DNA from: DASPLH01 sp035627675
Lineage (GTDB): Bacteria > Acidobacteriota > Terriglobia > Terriglobales > Acidobacteriaceae
Direction of reading: 5' to 3'
Assembly (NCBI GenBank): GCA_035627675.1
Contig: DASPLH010000006.1
Coordinates: 1 to 23,847 of the forward strand
DNA: 23,847 nucleotides
Each line of letters starts with the position of its first letter. Positions within the stretch are counted from its first letter, which is position 1. The notes below the pieces were generated by a model that worked only from the letters and a program-made list of their open reading frames with translations, was not told the DNA's origin and did no database searches. Position numbers and translations under genes: made by a program. Shown piece after piece: positions 13,963 through 20,148 of this stretch.

Positions 13963-15267
13963 ATGTCGAGTGCTGACTTCGGTTCTCTTACGCTGCAACT
14001 CTCCCTGCTGCTGGTCACCGCGCACGTTCTCGGATACCTGTTCGCGCGCCTGCGCCAGCCCCGCGTGATTGGAGAGATCCTCGCCGGAGTTCTTCTCGGA
14101 CCTTCGATCCTCGGAACCTTCGCCCCTCACCTCTCAGCCGTGGTCTTCCCGCCCACCGACGCGCCGACCAGCCCACACCAGGTCGTGCTCTCGTTTCTCT
14201 ACAGCCTCGGATTGCTGCTGCTGATGTTTGTCTCTGGAACGGAGATGCGCGGCTTGTTCCACCGCGACGATCGTCGGCAGGTCGCCTGGCTCGCATCCAT
14301 GGGAACCGTGGTCCCGTTCGCCGTCGCCCTGCTGGCCGCCCCGTTGCTGCCTCTCGAGCGCCTGATTGGTCCGGCCCAGCAGCGAACCGCGCTTGTGCTG
14401 GTCATCGGCATCGCCGTGGCGGTCACGTCCATTCCGGTGATCTCGCGCATCCTGCACGACCTCGGCATCCTCGGCACGCGCTTCGCCCGGTTGGTGCTCG
14501 GAGTCGCGGTGCTGGAGGACGTCGCGCTTTGGGCCGTGCTGGCCATCGCCACCACGCTGGCCGCCAGCGGCGACGTGCGTGTCACGGAGATCGTGCAGCA
14601 CGTAGCTATCACGGTTGCGTTCCTCGGCTTCGGACTCTTCCTGGCCCCAAGGTTGTTGCGAATAGCGGGAGCGGCCCGCTGGAACGTCATCGGCGCCAAC
14701 TCGCCGGTGGCTTACGCCGTCGTCGTGCTGCTTGTTTTCGCCGCGCTCGGAGACGCGCTCGACGTCAGCCTCGTCTTCGCGGCGTTCCTCGCCGGGTTCG
14801 CGCTATCGGCCGATGGCCCTCGCATGTCGGAAGCTTTGGAATCGGTGAAGAAGTTCTCCTTCGCCGTCTTCGTCCCGATCTATTTCGCCGTAGTGGGGTA
14901 CCAACTCGACCTTTCGCGGAACTTCTCGCTGTCGATGCTGGTGGTATTTCTCGCCGCGGCGTGCGCGCTGAAGCTGTTTGCCGCCGGAACCGGTGCGAGG
15001 CTGGCGGGCTTCGGATGGCGGTCGTCGGTCAACCTGGCGGTGGCGACGAATGCGCGCGGCGGTCCCGGCATCGTGCTGGCCAGTGTGGCCTTCGATGCCC
15101 AAATCATCAACGCCCCGTTCTTTACGACTCTGGTGCTGAGCGCGGTTCTGACCTCACAGGCCGCCGGCTTCTGGCTGGAGTATGTCCTCCGCCGCCGTTG
15201 GCCGCTGTTGGACGAAGACGCCGCCAAGGTCTCGGGCACAACGGCAGACCAGCGCCTCGCCGCCTGA
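13963..15267 (+). CDS. CPA2-type cation:proton antiporter (NhaP/Kef-like membrane domain)
   Basis: The 434-residue protein is hydrophobic throughout, with about 12-13 membrane segments. RQPRVIGEILAGVLLGPSILG near the N-terminus and LDVSLVFAAFLAGFALS in the middle are signatures of the Na+/H+ exchanger family PF00999, CPA2 branch. It ends with a short charged tail (VLRRRWPLLDEDAAKV) and has none of the TrkA-N or TrkA-C domains of Kef potassium channels. It exchanges Na+ or K+ for protons across the inner membrane; the ion cannot be told from sequence. The ATG at 13963 fits the family start; there is no Shine-Dalgarno sequence. It converges on arsC across a repeat block and shows no sign of belonging to the arsenic locus. 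Confidence 0.9.
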   Translation: MSSADFGSLTLQLSLLLVTAHVLGYLFARLRQPRVIGEILAGVLLGPSILGTFAPHLSAVVFPPTDAPTSPHQVVLSFLYSLGLLLLMFVSGTEMRGLFHRDDRRQVAWLASMGTVVPFAVALLAAPLLPLERLIGPAQQRTALVLVIGIAVAVTSIPVISRILHDLGILGTRFARLVLGVAVLEDVALWAVLAIATTLAASGDVRVTEIVQHVAITVAFLGFGLFLAPRLLRIAGAARWNVIGANSPVAYAVVVLLVFAALGDALDVSLVFAAFLAGFALSADGPRMSEALESVKKFSFAVFVPIYFAVVGYQLDLSRNFSLSMLVVFLAAACALKLFAAGTGARLAGFGWRSSVNLAVATNARGGPGIVLASVAFDAQIINAPFFTTLVLSAVLTSQAAGFWLEYVLRRRWPLLDEDAAKVSGTTADQRLAA

Positions 15268-15271
15268 GAGA

Positions 15272-15375
15272 TCTCGCGAAGCCAGGGGTGGGTGCCGGGT
15301 GCCCCACCCTTTTCACCGAGGCGAGGGGTGGGTGCCGGGTGCCCTACCCTTCTCGCGAAGCGAGAGGGTGGGGTA
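15272..15375. repeat. 40-bp tandem repeat block between the antiporter gene and arsC
   Basis: The core GGGGTGGGTGCCGGGTGCCC plus a CACCCTT-like end occurs at 15285-15311 and again at 15325-15351, a 40-bp period, with a partial third unit to about 15375. CTCGCGAAGC(C/G) precedes the first unit and begins the third; at 15352-15364 it is the full palindrome CTCGCGAAGCGAG. The block contains the arsC stop codon and its last eight sense codons. Confidence 0.8.
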
Positions 15376-15793
15376 TTTCAGCCGACGCCCTGATCCACTC
15401 CTCGATCCGTCCGCGAATTTCATCACGCACCCTGCGGAACACCTCGAAGCGCTGCTGCTCGGACCCGCTCGCGGAGGCCGGATCGTCGAAGCTCCAGTGA
15501 ATGCGTTGGGCCGGTCCGGGGAAGATCGGACAGGCTTCCTTGGCGTTATCGCAAACGGTGACGATGTAGCCGAAGTGCTGGCCGAGGTACGTCGCCACGT
15601 TCTTCGACTCCTGCGCGCTAATGTCCACCCCGGCCTCGCGCATGGCTGCCACCGCCGTAGGGTTCACCCCCGCGGGTTTCGTTCCGGCGCTGAAGACCTC
15701 GAAGCGGTCTCCCGCAAGATGGCGCAACCATCCCTCGGCCATCTGGCTGCGGCACGAGTTGCCAGTGCAGAGAAAAAGGACGCGGGCCTTCAT
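15344..15793 (-). CDS. arsC: Arsenate reductase, low-molecular-weight-phosphatase type
   Basis: The 149-residue protein has the phosphatase-like loop CTGNSCRS with C9 and R15, and the redox pair VCDNAKEACP with C81 and C88. These match the three-cysteine, thioredoxin-linked ArsC of Gram-positive type, in which Cys10, Cys82 and Cys89 pass the disulfide. WSFDDPA is also typical. It reduces arsenate to arsenite for export. The ATG overlaps the acr3 stop as ATGA, so the two are probably translationally coupled. The last residues (HPLASREG) are encoded by the 40-bp repeat block and are not conserved sequence. The family normally ends near IEEWI. Confidence 0.95.
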   Translation of the reverse strand: MKARVLFLCTGNSCRSQMAEGWLRHLAGDRFEVFSAGTKPAGVNPTAVAAMREAGVDISAQESKNVATYLGQHFGYIVTVCDNAKEACPIFPGPAQRIHWSFDDPASASGSEQQRFEVFRRVRDEIRGRIEEWIRASAEIPHPLASREG

Positions 15794-16863
15794 GCGACCT
15801 CCACGGCTTTCGCCTGAGTAGTGGGGAAGTATCTGCGCTGGAAGTAGAGCGCAACGTTCACGAGCGCGATCAGTACCGGCACCTCCACCAGAGGGCCGAT
15901 CACGGCCGCGAAGGCCGCGCCCGATTCGATTCCGAACACGGCAACGGCAACGGCGATTGCCAGTTCGAAGTTGTTGCTCGACGCGGTGAACGCCAGCGTT
16001 GCCGTCTGCGGGTAGTTCGCTCCCAGCTTCCTTCCCATGTAGAACGAGACCAGGAACATCACGACGAAGTAGATCAGCAGCGGAGCGGCGATGCGCAGCA
16101 CGTCTCCCGGCAGCTTCACGATGTAGTCGCCCTTCAGCGAGAACATCACGACGATCGTGAACAGCAGCGCTACGAGCGTAATCGGGCTGATCCTGGAGAT
16201 GAAGCGCTCGTTGTACCAGCGCTCGCCACGGGCCCGCAGCAGCAGGAAGCGCGTTGCCACCCCGGCGATGAACGGTATGCCGAGATAGATGAAGACGCTC
16301 TTCGCGATCTCCGCCATGGAGATTTCGACGACCGACCCGGTCAGTCCCAGCGCGCGCGGCAGCGCCGTGACAAAAATCCACGCGTAAAGCGAATAGAAGA
16401 GCACCTGGAACACCGAGTTGAGCGCCACCAGCCCGGCCGCGTACTCGTTGTCTCCGCAGGCCAGTTCGTTCCACACGATCACCATGGCGATGCAGCGCGC
16501 GAGGCCGATCATGATCAGCCCCGCCATGTAGCTCGGGTAGTCGCGCAGGAAGATCACGGCCAGGGCGAACATCAGCACCGGGCCGATAATCCAGTTCTGT
16601 GCCAGCGAGAGCGCCAGCACGCGCCCGTCGCGGAAGACATGGCGCATCTTTTCGTAACGCACCTTCGCCAGCGGCGGATACATCATCAGGATCAAGCCGG
16701 CGGCGATCGGAATCGAGGTCGTACCCACGCTCCAGCCGTTCAGGGCCTGTACGGCCGCGGGCGAGAAGTGCCCAATGGCGATCCCGGCCAGCATGGCGGC
16801 AAAGATCCAAACGGTCAGGTAGCGGTCGAGGAAAGACAGGCGACGTGCGATCGAGTGTTCCAT
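15790..16863 (-). CDS. acr3: Arsenite efflux transporter, ACR3 family
   Basis: The 357-residue protein, with about ten membrane segments, carries the ACR3 features LARCIAMVIVWNELACGDNEYAAGLVALNS (C124, C136) and FTASSNNFELAIAVAVAVFG. It expels arsenite, and in some relatives antimonite, using the proton gradient. The frame stays open upstream, but the ATG at 16863, 5 nt after the arsR stop, fits the family N-terminus (MEHSIARRLSFLDRYLTVWIF). It lies in the arsR-acr3-arsC operon and overlaps arsC by 4 bp. The length is usual for prokaryotic Acr3. Confidence 0.96.
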   Translation of the reverse strand: MEHSIARRLSFLDRYLTVWIFAAMLAGIAIGHFSPAAVQALNGWSVGTTSIPIAAGLILMMYPPLAKVRYEKMRHVFRDGRVLALSLAQNWIIGPVLMFALAVIFLRDYPSYMAGLIMIGLARCIAMVIVWNELACGDNEYAAGLVALNSVFQVLFYSLYAWIFVTALPRALGLTGSVVEISMAEIAKSVFIYLGIPFIAGVATRFLLLRARGERWYNERFISRISPITLVALLFTIVVMFSLKGDYIVKLPGDVLRIAAPLLIYFVVMFLVSFYMGRKLGANYPQTATLAFTASSNNFELAIAVAVAVFGIESGAAFAAVIGPLVEVPVLIALVNVALYFQRRYFPTTQAKAVEVA

Positions 16864-16868
16864 CGTGC

Positions 16869-17243
16869 TCAGTCCTCCAGCGCCGGTATCGGCGCCGGTT
16901 GCAACTTCACGAACTTCTCTGGATTGCAGCAGGCCTTTTCCAGCCGCTGGCGGTCGCGCTGCATCTCGGGGTCGCCGGCGCAGGCCGACATCACCGTACG
17001 CAGCACGGCGGCCAGCTCCGGTTCCGGCGGTGGAGTGATCCTGTAGTGCTGCCAGAGGCCTTCGCGCCGCGCGGTCACCAGGCCGTTCCGGCGCAGGTAG
17101 GCGAGATGGCGCGAGATTTTCGGCTGGCTCGTGCGCAGAGCGACCACGAAGAAGCAAACGCAAATCTCCGAGTCGCGCAGCAGGTTCAGCAGCCGGAGCC
17201 GTGTCCGGTCAGCCAGGGTGCCAATTAAATCGTCTAGGGTCAT
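16869..17243 (-). CDS. arsR: ArsR-family arsenic-responsive repressor
   Basis: The 124-residue winged-helix protein has ADRTRLRLLNLL, then SEICVCFFVVAL with the C28-V-C30 metal-binding pair in the usual ArsR position, a recognition helix region SQPKISRHLAYLRRNGLV, and wing GLWQHYRI. The common CVCDL box reads CVCFF here. Additional cysteines lie at C88 and at C105-C106, which could give a third ligand (inference). It should bind the AT-rich region between arsR and arsM and release it on arsenite binding. An ATG nine codons upstream (17270) is also in frame, but 17243 matches the family start and leaves the divergent promoter free. Confidence 0.93.
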   Translation of the reverse strand: MTLDDLIGTLADRTRLRLLNLLRDSEICVCFFVVALRTSQPKISRHLAYLRRNGLVTARREGLWQHYRITPPPEPELAAVLRTVMSACAGDPEMQRDRQRLEKACCNPEKFVKLQPAPIPALED

Positions 17244-17252
17244 AAATACGTC

Positions 17253-17288
17253 TTGACATATATAACACAACCCGCATATATTCGTCCA
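17253..17288. promoter_or_regulatory. Divergent, overlapping promoters of arsM (+) and arsR (-)
   Basis: On the + strand TTGACA (17253-17258) and TATATT (17277-17282) stand 18 bp apart, a near-consensus promoter for arsM. On the - strand TGGACG (17288-17283) and TATATA (17264-17259) stand 18 bp apart and would serve arsR-acr3-arsC. The two occupy the same 36 bp. CATATAT occurs twice (17257-17263, 17275-17281), about two helical turns apart, and is a candidate ArsR operator. One bound ArsR would block both promoters. Operator assignment is inference. Confidence 0.65.
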
Positions 17289-17336
17289 CGTACATTCGCG
17301 CAGCCGTATATAGCGGGCGCGATCAAGGAGAAGACA

Positions 17337-18128
17337 ATGGCTCTCGATCAGATCAAGGAAGTCGTGAAAGAGAAGTACGGTGCAATCGCCCGCGGAGAAC
17401 AGTCCGGCTGCGGTTGCTCGTCAAAGAGCGTGGTGGCCGAGGCCATCGGCTACTCGAAAGAGGAACTGGCCCTCGCCGGCGATGCGAACCTCGGACTGGG
17501 TTGCGGCAATCCGCTGGCGCTCGCCCAACTGCAGCCCGGCATGACCGTGCTCGATCTCGGCAGCGGAGCCGGCTTTGACGCCTTCCTGGCCTGGCAAAAG
17601 GTCGGGCCGACCGGAAAAGTGATCGGCGTCGACATGACGGACGACATGCTGGAGAGCGCGCGCAGGAACGCCGAAAAGCTAGGGGCAACCAATGTCGAGT
17701 TCCGCAAGGGCTACATCGAGCACCTGCCGGTGGAAGACAACTCGGTGGACTTCGTCATCAGCAACTGCGTGATCAACCTCAGCCCCGACAAGCCCCAGGT
17801 CTTCCGCGAGCTGGCGCGCGTGCTGAAGCCGGGCGGAACCTTCGCCGTCAGCGACATCGTGCTGCTGGCCGAGCTGCCGGAAGCCGTCCAGAAGGACGTC
17901 AGCGCCTATGTCGGCTGCATCGCCGGAGCCAGCCTGCTGCACGATTACGTGCGCGTGGCGCTTGAGGCCGGCCTGGCCGACGTCAGCATTCCTCAGATCG
18001 CCTGGGGATCGAAACTGGCGACCGTCTTGATGCCCGAAGAGGGCATCGCGAGTTGCTGCGGGAGCAAAGTAGCCAATCTGGCTGCGCAGTCGATTGCTTC
18101 CATCAAGCTGCACGGCAGGAAGGCCTGA
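17337..18128 (+). CDS. arsM: Arsenite S-adenosylmethionine methyltransferase
   Basis: The 263-residue protein has the SAM-binding motif VLDLGSGAGFD (71-81), VIGVDMT (95-101) and the ArsM hallmarks GCGNP (C56), SNCVINLSPDK (C144) and GCIAGA (C194), three Cys positions that bind As(III). A CGC near the start (C25, C27) and a CC near the end (C240, C241) could add thiols. It converts arsenite to methylated, partly volatile arsenicals. AAGGAG (17325-17330) lies 6 nt before the ATG at 17337, which decides this start over an open upstream extension. It is transcribed divergently from arsR. A long hairpin follows the gene. Confidence 0.96.
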   Translation: MALDQIKEVVKEKYGAIARGEQSGCGCSSKSVVAEAIGYSKEELALAGDANLGLGCGNPLALAQLQPGMTVLDLGSGAGFDAFLAWQKVGPTGKVIGVDMTDDMLESARRNAEKLGATNVEFRKGYIEHLPVEDNSVDFVISNCVINLSPDKPQVFRELARVLKPGGTFAVSDIVLLAELPEAVQKDVSAYVGCIAGASLLHDYVRVALEAGLADVSIPQIAWGSKLATVLMPEEGIASCCGSKVANLAAQSIASIKLHGRKA

Positions 18129-18169
18129 GCTCCGGGGACTTCGGCCGCAACGGTCCGTCCTGAGCGAGG

Positions 18170-18214
18170 AAGCGCAAACGATATGCCCGAGCGAAAGCTC
18201 GGGCATTTGCGCTT
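18170..18214. terminator. Hairpin between the convergent arsM and response-regulator genes
   Basis: ATGCCCGAGC (18183-18192) pairs perfectly with GCTCGGGCAT (18197-18206) around a GAAA tetraloop. An outer 8-bp stem (AAGCGCAA 18170-18177, TTGCGCTT 18207-18214) extends it past a 5-nt bulge. There is no long T-run on either strand. Its position between convergent stops suggests a two-way transcription end. Confidence 0.65.
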
Positions 18215-18239
18215 AGAGGGAACTCCCGTCCCCCTCGTT

Positions 18240-18647
18240 TCAGTCCTTCAGCTTCCCGGTGGTTCTCTTCGCAATACAGCCTTGGATCACGGACTGAAGG
18301 TGCGTGATGGCCACCGGATAGGTCAGGAACGCGTCGGCTCCCGCGTCGAGCGCTTCGCGGTGCGAGGACTCGGTCGCCGAGGTGGCCGTGTGGAATACGA
18401 TCGCTACGTCTTGCAGTTCGGTCTTGGCCCTGATTCGGCGGCAAACTTCGAATCCATTGACGTCAGGCATGTTGATGTCCAGCAGGATTACGTCCGTCTT
18501 CACTTCGGACACAATCCGAAGGGCTTCGGTCCCGTTGTGTGCCGAGATTACCTTGAACCCAAGGTTCGCGAGACACCTTCCCAACGCATAACAATGGATC
18601 TCGTTGTCGTCTACACAGAGCAAAACCTGTTGGTCAGAACTGGACAT
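18240..18647 (-). CDS. Single-domain response regulator (CheY-like receiver)
   Basis: The 135-residue protein is a receiver without output domain: acidic pair D13-D14 (LLCVDDNE), phospho-acceptor D57 (VILLDINMPDVNGFEVCRRI), and the Thr switch near T87 (FHTAT). The conserved Lys before the cis-Pro is Tyr here (FLTYPV where FLTKPV is usual). It should be phosphorylated by a histidine kinase encoded elsewhere, with altered activation kinetics (inference). It converges with arsM and is divergent from pgi. A TAGCCT at 18661-18656 lies 8 nt before the ATG, so the leader would be one or two bases. No partner kinase lies in the window. Confidence 0.92.
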   Translation of the reverse strand: MSSSDQQVLLCVDDNEIHCYALGRCLANLGFKVISAHNGTEALRIVSEVKTDVILLDINMPDVNGFEVCRRIRAKTELQDVAIVFHTATSATESSHREALDAGADAFLTYPVAITHLQSVIQGCIAKRTTGKLKD

Positions 18648-18655
18648 CGCGGCAT

Positions 18656-18723
18656 AGGCTAAATCGCCGGAGCGGGAGTGCGCAAGTGCGTTGCTGACAA
18701 ATCCGGGCGGGCGGATTTAGTCT
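18656..18723. promoter_or_regulatory. Divergent promoter region of the response regulator and pgi
   Basis: For pgi, CTGACA (18694-18699) and TAGTCT (18718-18723) stand 18 bp apart on the + strand. For the response regulator, TTGCGC (18685-18680) and TAGCCT (18661-18656) stand 18 bp apart on the - strand; its -35 is weak. Confidence 0.45.
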
Positions 18724-18753
18724 TGTACGCGGTTCAGGGAACCCAAAGCCACC

Positions 18754-20121
18754 ATGGCCGCCGAGCTGCAATTCACCTATCAGAACGCTCTCTCCACGAA
18801 TGCCGGTACCGACGGCATTTCTCCTAAAGACCTCAACGACAAGGCGGCCCTGGCGGCCGTGGACGCATTCCGCCAGCGGGTAGATTCCGGCGAGATCGGC
18901 TTCCCCATGCTGCCGGAGGACAGGCGCACGGCCGCGGCCATCGCCGAGTTCGCCGATGAGTTGCGCGGCCAGGTGGACGACCTCCTCCTGGTCGGTATCG
19001 GAGGGTCGGCGCTTGGGGCCTACGCACTCGATGTCGCCATACGCGGGCCGCATCCCGCCCAGACGTCGAGCAATGGCAAGCCGCCGCGTCCGAGGCTGAT
19101 CGTCCTCGACAACGTGGACCCGGGAGTTGTCGCCTCGGCGCTCGCGGGCTGCAACCCCCGGCGCACCGCCGTGTGCGTCATCGCCAAGAGCGGCAGCACG
19201 GCGGAGACGCTGGCGACGTTCATGATCGTCCGCGAGTGGATGGGCAATGCCGCCAAGGGCAAGCCGCGCGTGGTGGCCGTCACCGACGCGAAAAAGGGCG
19301 ACCTGCTGGGCATCGCCAAGGAAGAGCGCTGGCCGTTGTTCTTCGTGCCCGCCAACGTCGGCGGACGCTTCTCCGTGTTCTCGCCCGTCGGCCTCGTGCC
19401 GGCCGCGCTCCTCGGCATAGACATCCGCAAGCTTCTCAAGGGCGCACGCCTGGCGAACCAGCGTAGCTGGAGCCGCGACCTCGAGCAGAACTTCGCTCTG
19501 CGGTCGGCGCAGCTTCATCACGCGCTCGATACCATGCGCAACAAGAAGACGGAGGTCGTGTTCGCCTACTCGTCGTACCTCTGGGGAGCGGCTTTCTGGT
19601 ACCGGCAACTCTGGGCAGAGTCCATCGGCAAGCGCGTCAACCGGGCGGGAGCAGTCGTCGAGACCGGACAGACCCCGGTCGCGGCCCTGGGCGTCACCGA
19701 CCAGCACTCCCAGCTTCAGCTCTACATGGAAGGTCCGCGCGACAAGATGATCACCTTCTGGGACGTGCGCAAGCCGAGGGTTGAGCTGAAAATCCCGAAG
19801 ATCTACACCCGGTACGACTCCTGCGGGTACCTGGGCGGCAAGAAGCTCTCCGATCTGTTCCGCGCCGAGCGCATCGCCACCGAAGCCGCCCTCACCGCCA
19901 ATGGCCGTCCGAACTGCCGCTGGTCTCTGTCGCATGTGGATGAAGTGACATTGGGAGAGTTTTTCCAGGTACTCGAGTTCCAAACTGCGTTCGCCGGAGA
20001 ACTCTACGGCATCGATGCATTCGACCAGCCTGGTGTCGAACTCGGAAAGAAACTCACCTACGGCCTTATGGGCCGCAAGGGATTCGAAGAGCACGCGCGT
20101 GAACTGAAGGGGCTGAAGTAG
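18754..20121 (+). CDS. pgi: Glucose-6-phosphate isomerase
   Basis: The 455-residue protein contains GIGGSALGAYAL (81-92), the phosphate-binding VIAKSGSTAETLATF, then GVTDQHSQLQLYMEGPRDK with H318, and QPGVELGK with K432, the positions of the catalytic His and Lys of phosphoglucose isomerases. It interconverts glucose 6-phosphate and fructose 6-phosphate in glycolysis and gluconeogenesis. The length fits the shorter bacterial type (about 440-460). The ATG at 18754 is preceded by a small GGTTC-AGG-GAACC hairpin that holds the only weak Shine-Dalgarno-like sequence (AGGGA). An APC transporter follows after 27 nt and is likely co-transcribed. Confidence 0.96.
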   Translation: MAAELQFTYQNALSTNAGTDGISPKDLNDKAALAAVDAFRQRVDSGEIGFPMLPEDRRTAAAIAEFADELRGQVDDLLLVGIGGSALGAYALDVAIRGPHPAQTSSNGKPPRPRLIVLDNVDPGVVASALAGCNPRRTAVCVIAKSGSTAETLATFMIVREWMGNAAKGKPRVVAVTDAKKGDLLGIAKEERWPLFFVPANVGGRFSVFSPVGLVPAALLGIDIRKLLKGARLANQRSWSRDLEQNFALRSAQLHHALDTMRNKKTEVVFAYSSYLWGAAFWYRQLWAESIGKRVNRAGAVVETGQTPVAALGVTDQHSQLQLYMEGPRDKMITFWDVRKPRVELKIPKIYTRYDSCGYLGGKKLSDLFRAERIATEAALTANGRPNCRWSLSHVDEVTLGEFFQVLEFQTAFAGELYGIDAFDQPGVELGKKLTYGLMGRKGFEEHARELKGLK

Positions 20122-20148
20122 AGCGGGTGTAATGCCCGCGCGGTTCTT

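Noticed and set aside
13963..15267. Kef-type potassium efflux channel
   Set aside because: The membrane domain fits CPA2, but the TrkA-N regulatory domain that defines KefB/KefC is absent.
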